From an uncultured Clostridia bacterium (lineage in GTDB: Bacteria; Bacillota; Clostridia; TANB77; CAG-508), in the NCBI GenBank assembly GCA_904387305.1, contig CAJFLB010000018.1:1-41182 (forward strand): a DNA stretch of 41,182 nt. The letters run 5' to 3'. The notes under the pieces were generated by a model. That model was not told the origin of the DNA. It saw only the letters and a list, made by a program, of their open reading frames with translations, and searched no databases. Positions 7,341 to 15,143 of this stretch are shown one piece after another (positions within the stretch are counted from its first letter, which is position 1; every line of letters starts with the position of its first letter). Made by a program: the position numbers and the translations under genes.

Positions 7341-7688
7341 ATGGATAAAAATGTAGAAATCAGTATTTTATGTGATTTATATGGAAAATTATTAACTGAA
7401 AAACAATATGAATTCATAAATGACTACTATAATAATGACTTGTCTTTATCAGAAATTGCAGAAAATAATGACATCACAAGACAAGCTGTTAGAGATATCA
7501 TCAAAAAGGGGGAAAAGAAGCTTTTTGAATATGAAGAAAAGCTATTGTTTATGAAAAGGATGTTAAAGAAAGAAAAAAAGATTGAACAAGTTTTATCAGA
7601 ATTAACAAAGATTCAAAAAGAATCTTCAGATGAGCAAGTAGCTATTGTGTTAGAGCATATTAAAAGGGAATTAAATTGTTTAGTTTAG
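7341..7688 (+). CDS. ylxM: YlxM/UPF0122 helix-turn-helix protein
   Basis: This is a YlxM-family protein, a small sigma-70 region 4-like helix-turn-helix protein encoded next to ffh in many Bacillota and linked to the SRP pathway. The HTH is visible at about residues 18-60 (LTEKQYEFINDYYNNDLSLS, IAENNDITRQAVRDIIKKGE), followed by a charged coiled-coil tail rich in Lys and Glu. At 115 residues it has normal family length. GGAG lies about 9 nt before the ATG, and a strong promoter precedes it at 7278-7306. ffh follows after a 164-nt gap that contains hairpin element C2. Confidence 0.88.
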   Translation: MDKNVEISILCDLYGKLLTEKQYEFINDYYNNDLSLSEIAENNDITRQAVRDIIKKGEKKLFEYEEKLLFMKRMLKKEKKIEQVLSELTKIQKESSDEQVAIVLEHIKRELNCLV

Positions 7689-7694
7689 ACATCT

Positions 7695-7818
7695 GGTTGA
7701 AAAATAATTACAATTTTGGCGTCGTCAAACTTCATTTGAACTTTAATCGACGTACAAAAAGTACGACTCATAAATTTCAAACTTGTTTTCCTAGCCAAAA
7801 TTTAATTCTTTTCCAACC
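7695..7818 (+). repeat. Hairpin element family C, copy 2
   Basis: Outer arm GGTTGAAAAATAATTA pairs with TAATTCTTTTCCAACC (one bulge). ATTTTGGC pairs with GCCAAAAT. The unpaired segment GTCGTCAAACTTCATT lies on the 5' side and TCCTA on the 3' side. The tip is CGTAC AAAAA GTACG. It corresponds to C1 at 3167-3253, with the loop kept and the arms changed. It fills the gap between ylxM and ffh. Confidence 0.7.
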
Positions 7819-7852
7819 GAATGATACATTTTAGATGAAGGGAATGGTATAA

Positions 7853-9205
7853 ATGGCTTTTGAAGGATTATCTTCTAGATTACAAGAAATTACAAGAAAA
7901 ATCAGAGGAAAAGCAAGAATTACAGAATCAGACTTAAAAGAAATGCTAAGAGAAGTAAAACTTGCATTATTGGAAGCTGATGTTAACTATAAAATTGTAA
8001 AAGAGTTTATTGCGACAATTCAAGAAAAAGCCTTAGGGCAAGATGTTCTAAAATCTTTAACTCCAGGACAACAAGTTGTAAAAATTGTAAAAGATGAATT
8101 AGTAGAACTACTAGGTGGACAAACAAGTCAAATTAATTTTACACCAAATCCACCAACGATTATTATGTTAGTAGGTCTTCAAGGTTCAGGTAAAACTACA
8201 ACAGCAGGGAAATTGGCAAATATACTTAGAAAACAAGGCAAAAAACCATTATTGGTTGCTTGTGATGTATATAGGCCAGCTGCTATCAAACAATTACAAG
8301 TTGTTGGTGCACAATTAAACATACCTGTTTTTGCAAATGAAAACTCAAAAGATGTTGTGCATATTGCAAGACAAGCATTATCTGTAGCTATGTCAAAACT
8401 AAATGATGTGGTAATCTTAGATACAGCAGGTAGATTACATATTGATGAAGAATTAATGCAAGAACTAAAGAATTTAAAGGCAAATGTGAAACCTCATGAA
8501 ATATTACTTGTTGTAGACAGTATGACAGGTCAAGATGCAGTAAATGTTGCACAAAGTTTTAGTGATAATGTTGGAATTGATGGAATTATCCTTACAAAAC
8601 TAGATGGTGATACTAGAGGTGGTGCGGCACTTTCTGTTAAAAAGGTAACAGGAAAGCCAATTAAATTTGCAGCAACTGGAGAAAAATTAAGTGACATTGA
8701 AGTATTCCATCCAGATAGAATGGCTCAAAGAATTTTGGGCATGGGAGACATTCTAGCAGTTATTGAAAAAGCTGAAGAATCATTTGATATGGAACAAGCA
8801 GAACAACTTGAAAAGCAATTGAAGAAAAAAGAACTAGATTTAGATGATTATTTGGCACAAATTAGACAAGTAAAGAAAATGGGTTCATTTTCATCATTAT
8901 TAAAACTAATACCAGGCTTTAATCAAATAAAAGATTTAAAAGTAGATGATAAAGAATTTGTTAAAATTGAAGCTATCATTTGTTCAATGACAAAAGAAGA
9001 AAAACGAAATACAAAATTATTAAATGCAAGTAGAAGACAAAGAATTGCCAAAGGAAGTGGAACAACGGTACAAGACATTAACAAATTCATTAAATCTTTT
9101 GAAATGACACAAAAAATGATGAAACAGATGAAAAACAACAAAGGTGGTATGAAGAAGTTATTAAATGGTATTGATGAAAATACATTAAAGAATTTTAAAT
9201 TTTAA
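7853..9205 (+). CDS. ffh: Signal recognition particle protein Ffh (SRP54)
   Basis: This is the GTPase of the signal recognition particle, which binds signal peptides of nascent membrane and secreted proteins and docks with FtsY. The N domain covers residues 1 to about 90. The G domain has the P-loop GLQGSGKTTTAGKLA near 107-121, DTAGRL near 188, and TKLDGDTRGG near 247-256. The methionine-rich M domain runs from about 300 to 435 (MGSFSSLLKLIPGF, then the MTQKMMKQMKNNKGGMKKLL signal-peptide-binding helix). At 450 residues it is typical. The start has GAAGGGA upstream. ylxM precedes it and rpsP follows, the conserved order in Bacillota. Confidence 0.97.
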   Translation: MAFEGLSSRLQEITRKIRGKARITESDLKEMLREVKLALLEADVNYKIVKEFIATIQEKALGQDVLKSLTPGQQVVKIVKDELVELLGGQTSQINFTPNPPTIIMLVGLQGSGKTTTAGKLANILRKQGKKPLLVACDVYRPAAIKQLQVVGAQLNIPVFANENSKDVVHIARQALSVAMSKLNDVVILDTAGRLHIDEELMQELKNLKANVKPHEILLVVDSMTGQDAVNVAQSFSDNVGIDGIILTKLDGDTRGGAALSVKKVTGKPIKFAATGEKLSDIEVFHPDRMAQRILGMGDILAVIEKAEESFDMEQAEQLEKQLKKKELDLDDYLAQIRQVKKMGSFSSLLKLIPGFNQIKDLKVDDKEFVKIEAIICSMTKEEKRNTKLLNASRRQRIAKGSGTTVQDINKFIKSFEMTQKMMKQMKNNKGGMKKLLNGIDENTLKNFKF

Positions 9206-9239
9206 GTTGTTATTAAATTTTTAAATTTATATATATAGT

Positions 9240-9296
9240 GATTAGAGGGCTGACAAAAATCCTACAAAAAGGAAAAATAAGTTTGTACCTATAATC
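9240..9296 (+). promoter_or_regulatory. Candidate structured leader of rpsP
   Basis: In the ffh-rpsP gap, GATTAgaGG pairs with CCtatAATC. Inside it ACAAA pairs with TTTGT, and TCCT pairs with AGGA around an ACAAA loop. No T run follows, so it does not look like a terminator. The rpsP ribosome binding site is about 10 nt downstream. It may be an S16 or operon leader, but I know of no matching family. Confidence 0.35.
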
Positions 9297-9321
9297 TAAA
9301 TTTTTAGGAGGTGAACCAAAA

Positions 9322-9555
9322 ATGGTAAAAATAAGATTACAAAGACAAGGAAAGAAAAAAGCTCCATTTTATCATATTGTAGTTGCTGATTCAAGAGTTT
9401 CAAGAGATGGTAAAATTATTGAGCAAATAGGAACATATAATCCAATGACAGATCCTGCAACAATCGTATTAGATAAAGAAAAAGTTGAAAAATGGATTAA
9501 AAATGGTGCAAAACCAACAGATACAGTTAAAGCTTTAATTGAAAAAGCTAACTAG
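9322..9555 (+). CDS. rpsP: 30S ribosomal protein S16
   Basis: Small-subunit ribosomal protein S16, needed for 30S assembly. The 77-residue product begins [20 protein letters not shown], the family signature, and contains [20 protein letters not shown] followed by a C-terminal helix that ends near [24 protein letters not shown] precedes the ATG, a very strong ribosome binding site. It is the first ribosomal gene after ffh in the rpsP-khpA-rimM-trmD-rplS segment, and a possible structured leader lies just upstream. Confidence 0.97.
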   Translation: MVKIRLQRQGKKKAPFYHIVVADSRVSRDGKIIEQIGTYNPMTDPATIVLDKEKVEKWIKNGAKPTDTVKALIEKAN

Positions 9556-9608
9556 TAAACAAATGAAAAATTTCGTTTTTGATTTGTTTAATAAGGAAGG
9601 ATTCAATT

Positions 9609-9839
9609 ATGGAAGAATTTTTAAGAATTATTATTTCAAATTTAGTAGAGAATAAAGATGCTATTGAAATTAATACGATAGATAAAGGAAAATCTGTTAC
9701 ATTTGAAGTAAAAGTAGCCCAAGAAGATATGGGTAAAGTAATAGGAAAGCAAGGAAGAATTGCACAAGCTATTAGAAATGTTATGAAAGCTGTTGCAAAT
9801 AAAGAACATAAAAAAGCATCAGTAGAATTTTTAGGATAA
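9609..9839 (+). CDS. khpA: KhpA, KH-domain RNA-binding protein
   Basis: A small KH-domain RNA-binding protein (YlqC/KhpA), which in other Bacillota pairs with KhpB (Jag/EloR) and affects RNA levels and cell elongation. The 76-residue product is essentially one KH domain with the binding loop VIGKQGRIAQAIRNVM near residues 40-55 (GKQG corresponds to the GxxG loop). The start at 9609 is chosen because AAGGAAGGA is about 8 nt upstream and the protein begins at the conserved MEEFLRIIISNLV. A TTG ten codons earlier has no such site. It lies between rpsP and rimM, the usual place. Confidence 0.93.
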   Translation: MEEFLRIIISNLVENKDAIEINTIDKGKSVTFEVKVAQEDMGKVIGKQGRIAQAIRNVMKAVANKEHKKASVEFLG

Positions 9840-9853
9840 TAGGAGTAACCAAT

Positions 9854-10360
9854 ATGTTACCAAATCTAGAAATTGGTCAAATTGTTAATACATTTGGAAT
9901 AAAAGGAATGGTGAAAGTAAAACCATTTACAGATGATATTAGAAGATTTGATGAATTAAAAACAGTATATGTCGAAAAAAACGGTAATCAAACAGAATAT
10001 GAAGTTGAAGAAGTAAAATATCATAAAGATATGGTATTAATAAAATTCAAAGGTATAGACAAAGTAGAACAAGCAGAAATGTTACGAAATAGTTATTTAA
10101 CAGTTTCTAGGGATTCAGTAGAAAAACTAGAAGAAGGAAGATATTATATCGTAGATTTACTTGGATTAGAAGTCTATACAGATGAACAAATTTTATTAGG
10201 AACTTTAGAAGACATATTTAATACTGGCAGTAATGACATATATGTTGTAAAAGACAAACAAGGAAAGCAAATTCTTTTACCAGCCATACAGGACGTAATC
10301 AAACAAATTGATATAGAAAATAAAAAGATTATTGTTCATTTACTTCCTGGGTTAGTATAG
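9854..10360 (+). CDS. rimM: 16S rRNA processing factor RimM
   Basis: RimM assists maturation of the 30S head and binds S19. The 168-residue product has the N-terminal RimM barrel (EIGQIVNTFGIKGMVKVKPF at about residues 5-24) and a C-terminal PRC-barrel domain (YYIVDLLGLEVY near 98-109, and the ILLPAIQDVIKQID strand near 145-158). Length is normal. AGGAG lies about 9 nt before the ATG, and the gap from khpA is 14 nt. The next gene, trmD, starts 12 nt after the stop, so co-transcription and probably translational coupling are expected. Confidence 0.95.
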   Translation: MLPNLEIGQIVNTFGIKGMVKVKPFTDDIRRFDELKTVYVEKNGNQTEYEVEEVKYHKDMVLIKFKGIDKVEQAEMLRNSYLTVSRDSVEKLEEGRYYIVDLLGLEVYTDEQILLGTLEDIFNTGSNDIYVVKDKQGKQILLPAIQDVIKQIDIENKKIIVHLLPGLV

Positions 10361-10372
10361 AAGGGGTATTTT

Positions 10373-11035
10373 ATGAAATTTGATGTTTTAACACTATTTC
10401 CAGAAATGTTTGAGATATTAAATCAAAGTATTATTGGAAAAGCAATTGAAAAGGAACTAATAAATATTAACTTAATTAATATTAGAGATTTTTCAAAAGA
10501 CAAACACAAAAAAGTAGATGATACACCTTATGGTGGTGGTGCTGGAATGGTAATGAAACCAGATGTGGTATATGATGCATATCAGTCTATAAAAGATAAA
10601 AATGCAAAAGTTATCTATATGTCGCCACAAGGAAAGCCATTAAATCAAAAAAAGGTAGAAGAATTATCAAAAGAAAACCATTTAATTATACTTTGTGGGC
10701 ATTATGAAGGAATTGACCAAAGGGTACTTGATAAAATTGTAGATGAAGAAATATCTATAGGAGACTATGTATTAACAGGTGGGGAAATCCCAGCAATAGT
10801 GTTAATTGATAGTGTCAGTCGATATGTAGAAGGTGTTTTAAAAGAAGAATCTATAAAAGAAGAAAGCTTTTCAAATGGACTTTTAGAATATCCACAATAT
10901 ACAAGACCAGAGGTTTTTGAAGGAATGAAAGTTCCAGAAGTATTACTTTCAGGACACCACGAAAATATAGAAAAATGGAGAAAAGAAAAGTCTTTAGAAA
11001 TGACAAAGAAAAAAAGACCAGATATATTAAAATAA
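10373..11035 (+). CDS. trmD: tRNA (guanine-N1)-methyltransferase TrmD
   Basis: TrmD methylates G37 of tRNAs next to the anticodon, using S-adenosylmethionine, and prevents frameshifting. It is a knotted SPOUT enzyme. The 220-residue protein begins [14 protein letters not shown]. It has [16 protein letters not shown] near 50-65 and the cofactor knot around [12 protein letters not shown] (near 107-118) and [21 protein letters not shown] (near 128-148), with the catalytic Asp region at [13 protein letters not shown]. It is a little shorter than the roughly 240-residue Bacillus/E. coli forms at the C-terminus but keeps all motifs. GAAGGGG lies upstream. rplS follows after a structured leader. Confidence 0.96.
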   Translation: MKFDVLTLFPEMFEILNQSIIGKAIEKELININLINIRDFSKDKHKKVDDTPYGGGAGMVMKPDVVYDAYQSIKDKNAKVIYMSPQGKPLNQKKVEELSKENHLIILCGHYEGIDQRVLDKIVDEEISIGDYVLTGGEIPAIVLIDSVSRYVEGVLKEESIKEESFSNGLLEYPQYTRPEVFEGMKVPEVLLSGHHENIEKWRKEKSLEMTKKKRPDILK

Positions 11036-11045
11036 ATTAATATTA

Positions 11046-11145
11046 GCAGGGGGAAACATGTATTCACAAGGGTAAGGGACATATCTTGTCCTAACAGGAA
11101 TACCCAAGGAAAAGATGTGTACCCTAACATTAAGGAAAAGGAGGA
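11046..11145 (+). promoter_or_regulatory. Probable L19 ribosomal leader RNA
   Basis: Nested helices precede rplS: AGGG...ACAT pairs with ATGT...ACCCT, GGGTA (11070-11074) pairs with TACCC (11101-11105), and GGGACA TATCT TGTCC forms a tight hairpin inside. This resembles the L19 leader described in low-GC Gram-positives, where it is thought to let L19 control its own synthesis. The pairing is visible; the family assignment is inferred from position and shape. Confidence 0.6.
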
Positions 11146-11154
11146 AATTCTAAA

Positions 11155-11757
11155 ATGGATATTATAAAATCAATTGAACATGAACAATTGAAAAATAAAA
11201 TACCAGAATTAAAAGTTGGTAATACAGTAAGAGTACACGTAAGAATAAAAGAAGGAAACAAAGAAAGAATCCAAGTTTTTGAAGGAATCATTATAAAAGT
11301 ACAAGGTGGAGGAGTTAACCAAACATTTACAGTAAGAAAAAATTCTTATGGTGTAGGTGTTGAAAAAACATTCTTAGTACACTCTCCATTAGTTGAAAAA
11401 GTAGAATTAGTAAGGGTAGGTAAAGCAAGAAGAGCAAAATTATACTATTTAAGAGATAGAGTAGGTAAAGCTGCTAAGACTAAAGAACAAGTTGGAGCAA
11501 GAATAGAAGATAGAGAAATTACTATCAAAGAAGATTTAGTAGAAGAACCAGCAGTAGAAGAAGCTCCAGAAGAAGCACCAGCTGTTGAAACAGAAAATGT
11601 AGCTGTAGAAGAAACAGTTGACACAGTTTCAGAAGAAGTTGTTGAAGAAGTTAAAGAAGTAGAAGAGCCTAAAAAAGAAGAAAAAGCTGAAAAAGTAGAA
11701 GAAGCTAAAGCTGAAGAACCAGCTAAAGAAGAAAAAGAAGATTCTAAAAAAGCATAA
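11155..11757 (+). CDS. rplS: 50S ribosomal protein L19 with a long acidic C-terminal tail
   Basis: Large-subunit protein L19 sits at the interface between the subunits. Residues 1 to about 115 form the normal domain ([71 protein letters not shown]). Ordinary L19 ends there. This one continues with roughly 85 residues composed almost only of Glu, Val, Ala, Lys and Pro, beginning [20 protein letters not shown], with no predicted fold. The tail is in frame with no stop, and the same codon style continues, so it is not an obvious sequencing artefact. AAGGAGG precedes the ATG, and a terminator overlaps the region just after the stop. Confidence 0.95.
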   Translation: MDIIKSIEHEQLKNKIPELKVGNTVRVHVRIKEGNKERIQVFEGIIIKVQGGGVNQTFTVRKNSYGVGVEKTFLVHSPLVEKVELVRVGKARRAKLYYLRDRVGKAAKTKEQVGARIEDREITIKEDLVEEPAVEEAPEEAPAVETENVAVEETVDTVSEEVVEEVKEVEEPKKEEKAEKVEEAKAEEPAKEEKEDSKKA

Positions 11758-11770
11758 TATAAAATATTAT

Positions 11771-11815
11771 AAAGAGTTATATGTTGATAGTTTATTTCAA
11801 ATATAACTCTTTTTT
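11771..11815 (+). terminator. Terminator of the ffh-rplS operon
   Basis: AAAGAGTTATAT pairs with ATATAACTCTTT around an 18-nt loop and is followed by T residues. It starts 14 nt after the rplS stop and ends before the next gene's ribosome binding site. Confidence 0.75.
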
Positions 11816-11831
11816 ATATAGTGGAGTGATT

Positions 11832-12149
11832 ATGCAATTTAGAGATCACAAATATGAAATTCATGTAAATAGACAAATAGGGAAATATTATTATTTGTGT
11901 ATTCGTTATAATGAAAAAAATATGAAAATCTTTGTAAAAAATAATGAAACCTTTAAAATACTAGACTTATTATTAAAGCCATACCCTATTAATAAAAAAA
12001 TTGAAATACCAGTAGATATGTATATATATAAAGGTAATCGATATGTAGATATAGAAAATGTAAATCTTACAAAAATTGAAGGCTATAGTGAGGCTGAAAA
12101 AATAGTGAGAGAAATGGAAAAAAAAGGAGATTTAAAATTATTGATTTAA
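11832..12149 (+). CDS. Protein of unknown function
   Basis: I do not recognise this family. The 105-residue product has alternating hydrophobic and charged strands (YEIHVNRQIGKYYYLCIRYN at residues 6-25, MKIFVKNN, IEIPVDMYIYKGNRYVDIEN), suggesting a small beta-rich domain, and a charged C-terminal helix (EAEKIVREMEKKGDLKLL). There is no signal peptide. The ATG at 11832 is chosen over one at 11781, because GTGGAGTG is 4-11 nt before it and the earlier ATG lies inside the rplS terminator hairpin. It may depend on read-through of that terminator. Confidence 0.65.
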   Translation: MQFRDHKYEIHVNRQIGKYYYLCIRYNEKNMKIFVKNNETFKILDLLLKPYPINKKIEIPVDMYIYKGNRYVDIENVNLTKIEGYSEAEKIVREMEKKGDLKLLI

Positions 12150-12168
12150 AGTAGGATTTGTTGTATAA
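12140..12168 (+). promoter_or_regulatory. Probable promoter of the unknown gene at 12224
   Basis: TTGATT, 17-bp spacer, perfect TATAAT, 56 nt before the start codon. The -35 box overlaps the stop of the preceding gene. Confidence 0.65.
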
Positions 12169-12223
12169 TGGTTGCTGGAACTGATGATTGCATAATACAT
12201 ATTTACAAGTGGAGGTATGTGAA

Positions 12224-13108
12224 ATGAAAGGAATAGTGAATTATACGCGGTGGAAGTACACCGTAAGTTTAAAAGAATGGCTACAAGCATGCAAAATATC
12301 CAAACAAAAGTTGTATAGTATGCTTACAGAAATTATTGATGCTGAAGTGACCAAAGTTATTATTGGAGAAGCATATACAGCTAGATATGAGGTGTATACC
12401 TCAACTGGCTTTCATTGCTATGTGGCTTTTGAAAAAATTCATAAGGAACAGTATTTAGTTTTACTTTATGAAGAACATTATGAAAGTTATATGTATAGGT
12501 GGAAACCAACCACAACTTTAGAGCTCACATTTGAAAAGTATGATTACAGTAAGAACGGAATTGACGAAATTTGTTTTTCGCATTCTTCAAGAAAAACATC
12601 ATATCATATGTCAACAATTATAATCGGAGGAGAAATAGAGATTGGATTTACAACTAGAGATAATATGGCGTTTTACAAAATTATCAATAGTTACCAGGAG
12701 ATATTTGACGAGTTGACAAAATACAAAATTACCGGAAAACCTTGGGGCGAGAGTATAGTAGACCAATTATTTATACTTTATAAAATGATTCTTAAGGAAA
12801 TAAATAAAAACATGGTCCTTAACTTTAATGTGGAAAGACCTTTTAGGGAATACCTTCGGTATGAAGATGGACGAATGAGAATGCGGGTGATTGTCAAGGG
12901 GGAAAATTATGTGAGGGTATCTGATGAGAAGGGCGATGTGAAATGGGAAGAAAACTTAATTCATCATGAGACTTTCACATGTTTTAATGGAAGGATTTAC
13001 GGACATAAAAGAAAAGTGACAGATGAAGATTATGCTCAGAAGATACTTTCGGGAATGAAAGAAGGAAAGGAAATATACGAGAAATTACAACAGGAATTGA
13101 AAGAGTAG
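12224..13108 (+). CDS. Protein of unknown function with distinct base composition
   Basis: I do not recognise this family. The 294-residue soluble protein has a helical N-terminus (WLQACKISKQKLYSMLTEII), a central beta-rich part (YTARYEVYTSTGFHCYVAFE; TSYHMSTIIIGGEIEIGFTT) and a C-terminal charged region ending in a helix (EGKEIYEKLQQELKE). There are no membrane segments or obvious catalytic motifs. It has its own promoter at 12140-12168, GGAGG 8 nt before the ATG and a strong palindromic terminator, so it is a single-gene unit. It uses codons such as CGG, GGC, GTG, GCG and ACC more than its neighbours and looks GC-richer, which suggests acquisition by transfer. A start 12 codons earlier has no ribosome binding site. 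Confidence 0.75.
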   Translation: MKGIVNYTRWKYTVSLKEWLQACKISKQKLYSMLTEIIDAEVTKVIIGEAYTARYEVYTSTGFHCYVAFEKIHKEQYLVLLYEEHYESYMYRWKPTTTLELTFEKYDYSKNGIDEICFSHSSRKTSYHMSTIIIGGEIEIGFTTRDNMAFYKIINSYQEIFDELTKYKITGKPWGESIVDQLFILYKMILKEINKNMVLNFNVERPFREYLRYEDGRMRMRVIVKGENYVRVSDEKGDVKWEENLIHHETFTCFNGRIYGHKRKVTDEDYAQKILSGMKEGKEIYEKLQQELKE

Positions 13109-13126
13109 CTATAACAAGAAACAAAG

Positions 13127-13165
13127 CAAGGTGTAGATATGCAATGCATATCTACACCTTGTCTT
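13127..13165 (+). terminator. Terminator after the unknown gene at 12224
   Basis: A 17-bp perfect inverted repeat, CAAGGTGTAGATATGCA and its complement, separated by one base. It may serve both this gene and the convergent dapB. Confidence 0.8.
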
Positions 13166-13167
13166 TA

Positions 13168-13202
13168 AATGTCCCAAACAGAAACGTCCCTAAAAGGACA
13201 TA
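13168..13202 (-). repeat. REP-like palindrome, copy f, overlapping the dapB stop
   Basis: AATGTCCC, AAACAGAAACGTCCCTA, then AAAGGACAT. On the minus strand the unit starts ATGTCCTTTTAGGGACG, so the last dapB codons (Met-Ser-Phe-stop) are read from it. Confidence 0.75.
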
Positions 13203-13939
13203 TCTTCCATAGCATACATACCAGGTTGTTGATTAACAATAAATTCAGCAGCTCTTAAAGCGCCTTCTGCAAATACATTTCTAGAATAGCTGGTATGTTT
13301 AATTTCGAAAGTCTCAAAATTACCAATAAATTGAACAGAATGTTCTCCAACAATATTTCCACCTCTGATAGAAGACATACCAATCTCATTTTTATCTCTT
13401 TTTTCATGTTTATCATGTCTGTTATATTCACAATGAAGCGTATTTCCTAAAGATTCATTGATACTATCTGCTAACATTTGAGCAGTACCACTTGGACTAT
13501 CTACTTTTCTATTATGATGTGCTTCAATAATTTCAATATCTGTGTTTTTCAAAAGTGGTGCAAGCCAAGAAACAATTTTTTTCATAAGCATAATGTCAAA
13601 AGACATATTAGCAGATTTAAAGATAGGAATTGTTTTACTTGCTTCTTCAATTAGTTTTGTTTCTTCATCTGTAAATCCAGTTGTGGCAATAACCATTGGT
13701 GTTTTATTTGTTTTTACATAATTTAATATATTTAGTGTTGCAACAGGAAGTGAAAAGTCTATGATGACATCTGGTTTTACATTAATATCTTCTATTTCTG
13801 TAAAAATTGGAAATTTAGAATCAGAATAAGTTACTTTGTCAAATCCACCAATGACTTGCATGTTTTCATTTTCTTCTACTAAACTACATACTACATTTCC
13901 CATTTTTCCATTACAACCATTTACAAATACGTTTAACAT
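13190..13939 (-). CDS. dapB: 4-hydroxy-tetrahydrodipicolinate reductase
   Basis: DapB catalyses the second step after aspartate semialdehyde in lysine and diaminopimelate synthesis, reducing the DapA product with NAD(P)H. Diaminopimelate also goes to peptidoglycan, and dipicolinate to spores. The 249-residue protein has the Rossmann motif VFVNGCNGKMGNVV at the N-terminus, FSLPVATLNILNYV and ATTGFTDEE in the centre, and the active-site region EAHHNRKVDSPSGTA near 140-154. GGAGG lies 7 nt before the start. The C-terminal residues MSF and the stop fall within REP copy f, so the original end may have been replaced. It lies downstream of dapA, 119 nt apart, in the same operon. Confidence 0.95.
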   Translation of the reverse strand: MLNVFVNGCNGKMGNVVCSLVEENENMQVIGGFDKVTYSDSKFPIFTEIEDINVKPDVIIDFSLPVATLNILNYVKTNKTPMVIATTGFTDEETKLIEEASKTIPIFKSANMSFDIMLMKKIVSWLAPLLKNTDIEIIEAHHNRKVDSPSGTAQMLADSINESLGNTLHCEYNRHDKHEKRDKNEIGMSSIRGGNIVGEHSVQFIGNFETFEIKHTSYSRNVFAEGALRAAEFIVNQQPGMYAMEDMSF

Positions 13940-14058
13940 TTGATACCTCCATATTTAATAAAATTTAATGTTATGTTTTCAATTTATATTTCTTACTATA
14001 TATATTTTTGTTGTTTATAATATTTTAAAATTCATTTATTTTATTTATGTGAATCTAA

Positions 14059-14937
14059 TTAATTTAATTTATCTAATTCTTCAATTAATTTTTGTTCTTT
14101 ATCACTACTCATTTTAGTAAGTGGTAATCTAGGAATTCCATAGTTATAGCCAATGTGATTTAAAGCAGCTTTAACAGGAATAGGGTTAACTTCTGAGAAT
14201 AAAGCTTTTACCAAAGGTAAAGCATCTAATTGCATTTTTGTAGCTTTTTCGACATTACCATCCAAAAAGTTTTGAACCATATCATGTGTATATTGTGGTT
14301 TTATATTTGATAAAACAGAAATTACACCAAGTCCTCCTAATGATAAAATAGGTAATATTTGATCATCATTTCCTGAATAAATATGTAAATTATCTCCACA
14401 TAAATGGGCAATTTCAGCCACTTGTGATAAATTACCACTTGCTTCTTTGATAGCAACAATGTTATCAATTTTAGATAATTCTAAACAAGTTTCTGGTAAA
14501 ATATTAACACCAGTTCTACTTGGTACACTATATAATATAATTGGTAAAGATACACTTTCAGCGATTACTCTATAATGTTCAATTAATCCTTTTTGTGTAC
14601 ATTTATTGTAATAAGGTGTAACAATTAAAAGTCCATCAACACCTAAAGCTTCTGCTTTCTTAGAATTTTCAATGACTTTCATTGTATTATTGCCACCAGT
14701 ACCTGCAATAATTGGAACTCTTCCATTAGCCGTTTTGACAGCACAAGAAATCGTAGCATCTTTTTCTTCTTCTGTCATGGTAGAAGATTCTCCTGTCGTT
14801 CCGCATACAATAATGGCATCTACGCCATTTTCGATTTGAAAATTAATAAGTCTTTCAAACTCTTTAAGATTGACACCATTTTCATCAAAAGGTGTACTAA
14901 TAGCTGTTCCACAGCCTTTAAATAAAATTTTTTTCAT
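14059..14937 (-). CDS. dapA: 4-hydroxy-tetrahydrodipicolinate synthase
   Basis: DapA condenses pyruvate with aspartate semialdehyde, the entry step to diaminopimelate, lysine and dipicolinate. It is a TIM-barrel, Schiff-base aldolase. The 292-residue product shows GCGTAISTPFDENG at the start, CGTTGESSTMTEEE near 45-58, the catalytic-dyad Tyr region LYSVPSRTGVNI near 134, and the Schiff-base lysine in VAIKEASGN near 161. The ATG at 14937 is preferred over a GTG three codons earlier, because the GTG is part of the AGGTGAT ribosome binding site. I did not find a convincing minus-strand promoter or lysine riboswitch upstream. Confidence 0.96.
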   Translation of the reverse strand: MKKILFKGCGTAISTPFDENGVNLKEFERLINFQIENGVDAIIVCGTTGESSTMTEEEKDATISCAVKTANGRVPIIAGTGGNNTMKVIENSKKAEALGVDGLLIVTPYYNKCTQKGLIEHYRVIAESVSLPIILYSVPSRTGVNILPETCLELSKIDNIVAIKEASGNLSQVAEIAHLCGDNLHIYSGNDDQILPILSLGGLGVISVLSNIKPQYTHDMVQNFLDGNVEKATKMQLDALPLVKALFSEVNPIPVKAALNHIGYNYGIPRLPLTKMSSDKEQKLIEELDKLN

Positions 14938-15066
14938 AAAAATCACCTGATTTTCTTAAATAGTAGATAAGAAATATATTTATATTTTTTATACACTGCC
15001 ATTATATTACAAAAATAGCAAAAAGAGAATAGAAAATAAAAAGTTTATTGAATTCATAAGAATTTA

Positions 15067-15095
15067 TTGACAAAGAGGGAATGACTATATATAAT
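15067..15095 (+). promoter_or_regulatory. Consensus promoter of the zinc-ribbon gene
   Basis: A perfect TTGACA, 17-bp spacer and perfect TATAAT, 49 nt before the start codon at 15144. It points away from dapA. Confidence 0.85.
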
Positions 15096-15143
15096 GACCC
15101 AAATTGGGATGTATAAATATAGTTTATCATGGGAGGTATGTGT

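Noticed and set aside
11781..11831. Earlier ATG for the unknown gene at 11832
   Set aside because: It lies within the rplS terminator and has no ribosome binding site.
12160..12200. tRNA-like or T-box fragment (TGGTTGCTGGAACTG)
   Set aside because: There is no cloverleaf or T-box sequence. It is the 5' region downstream of a promoter.
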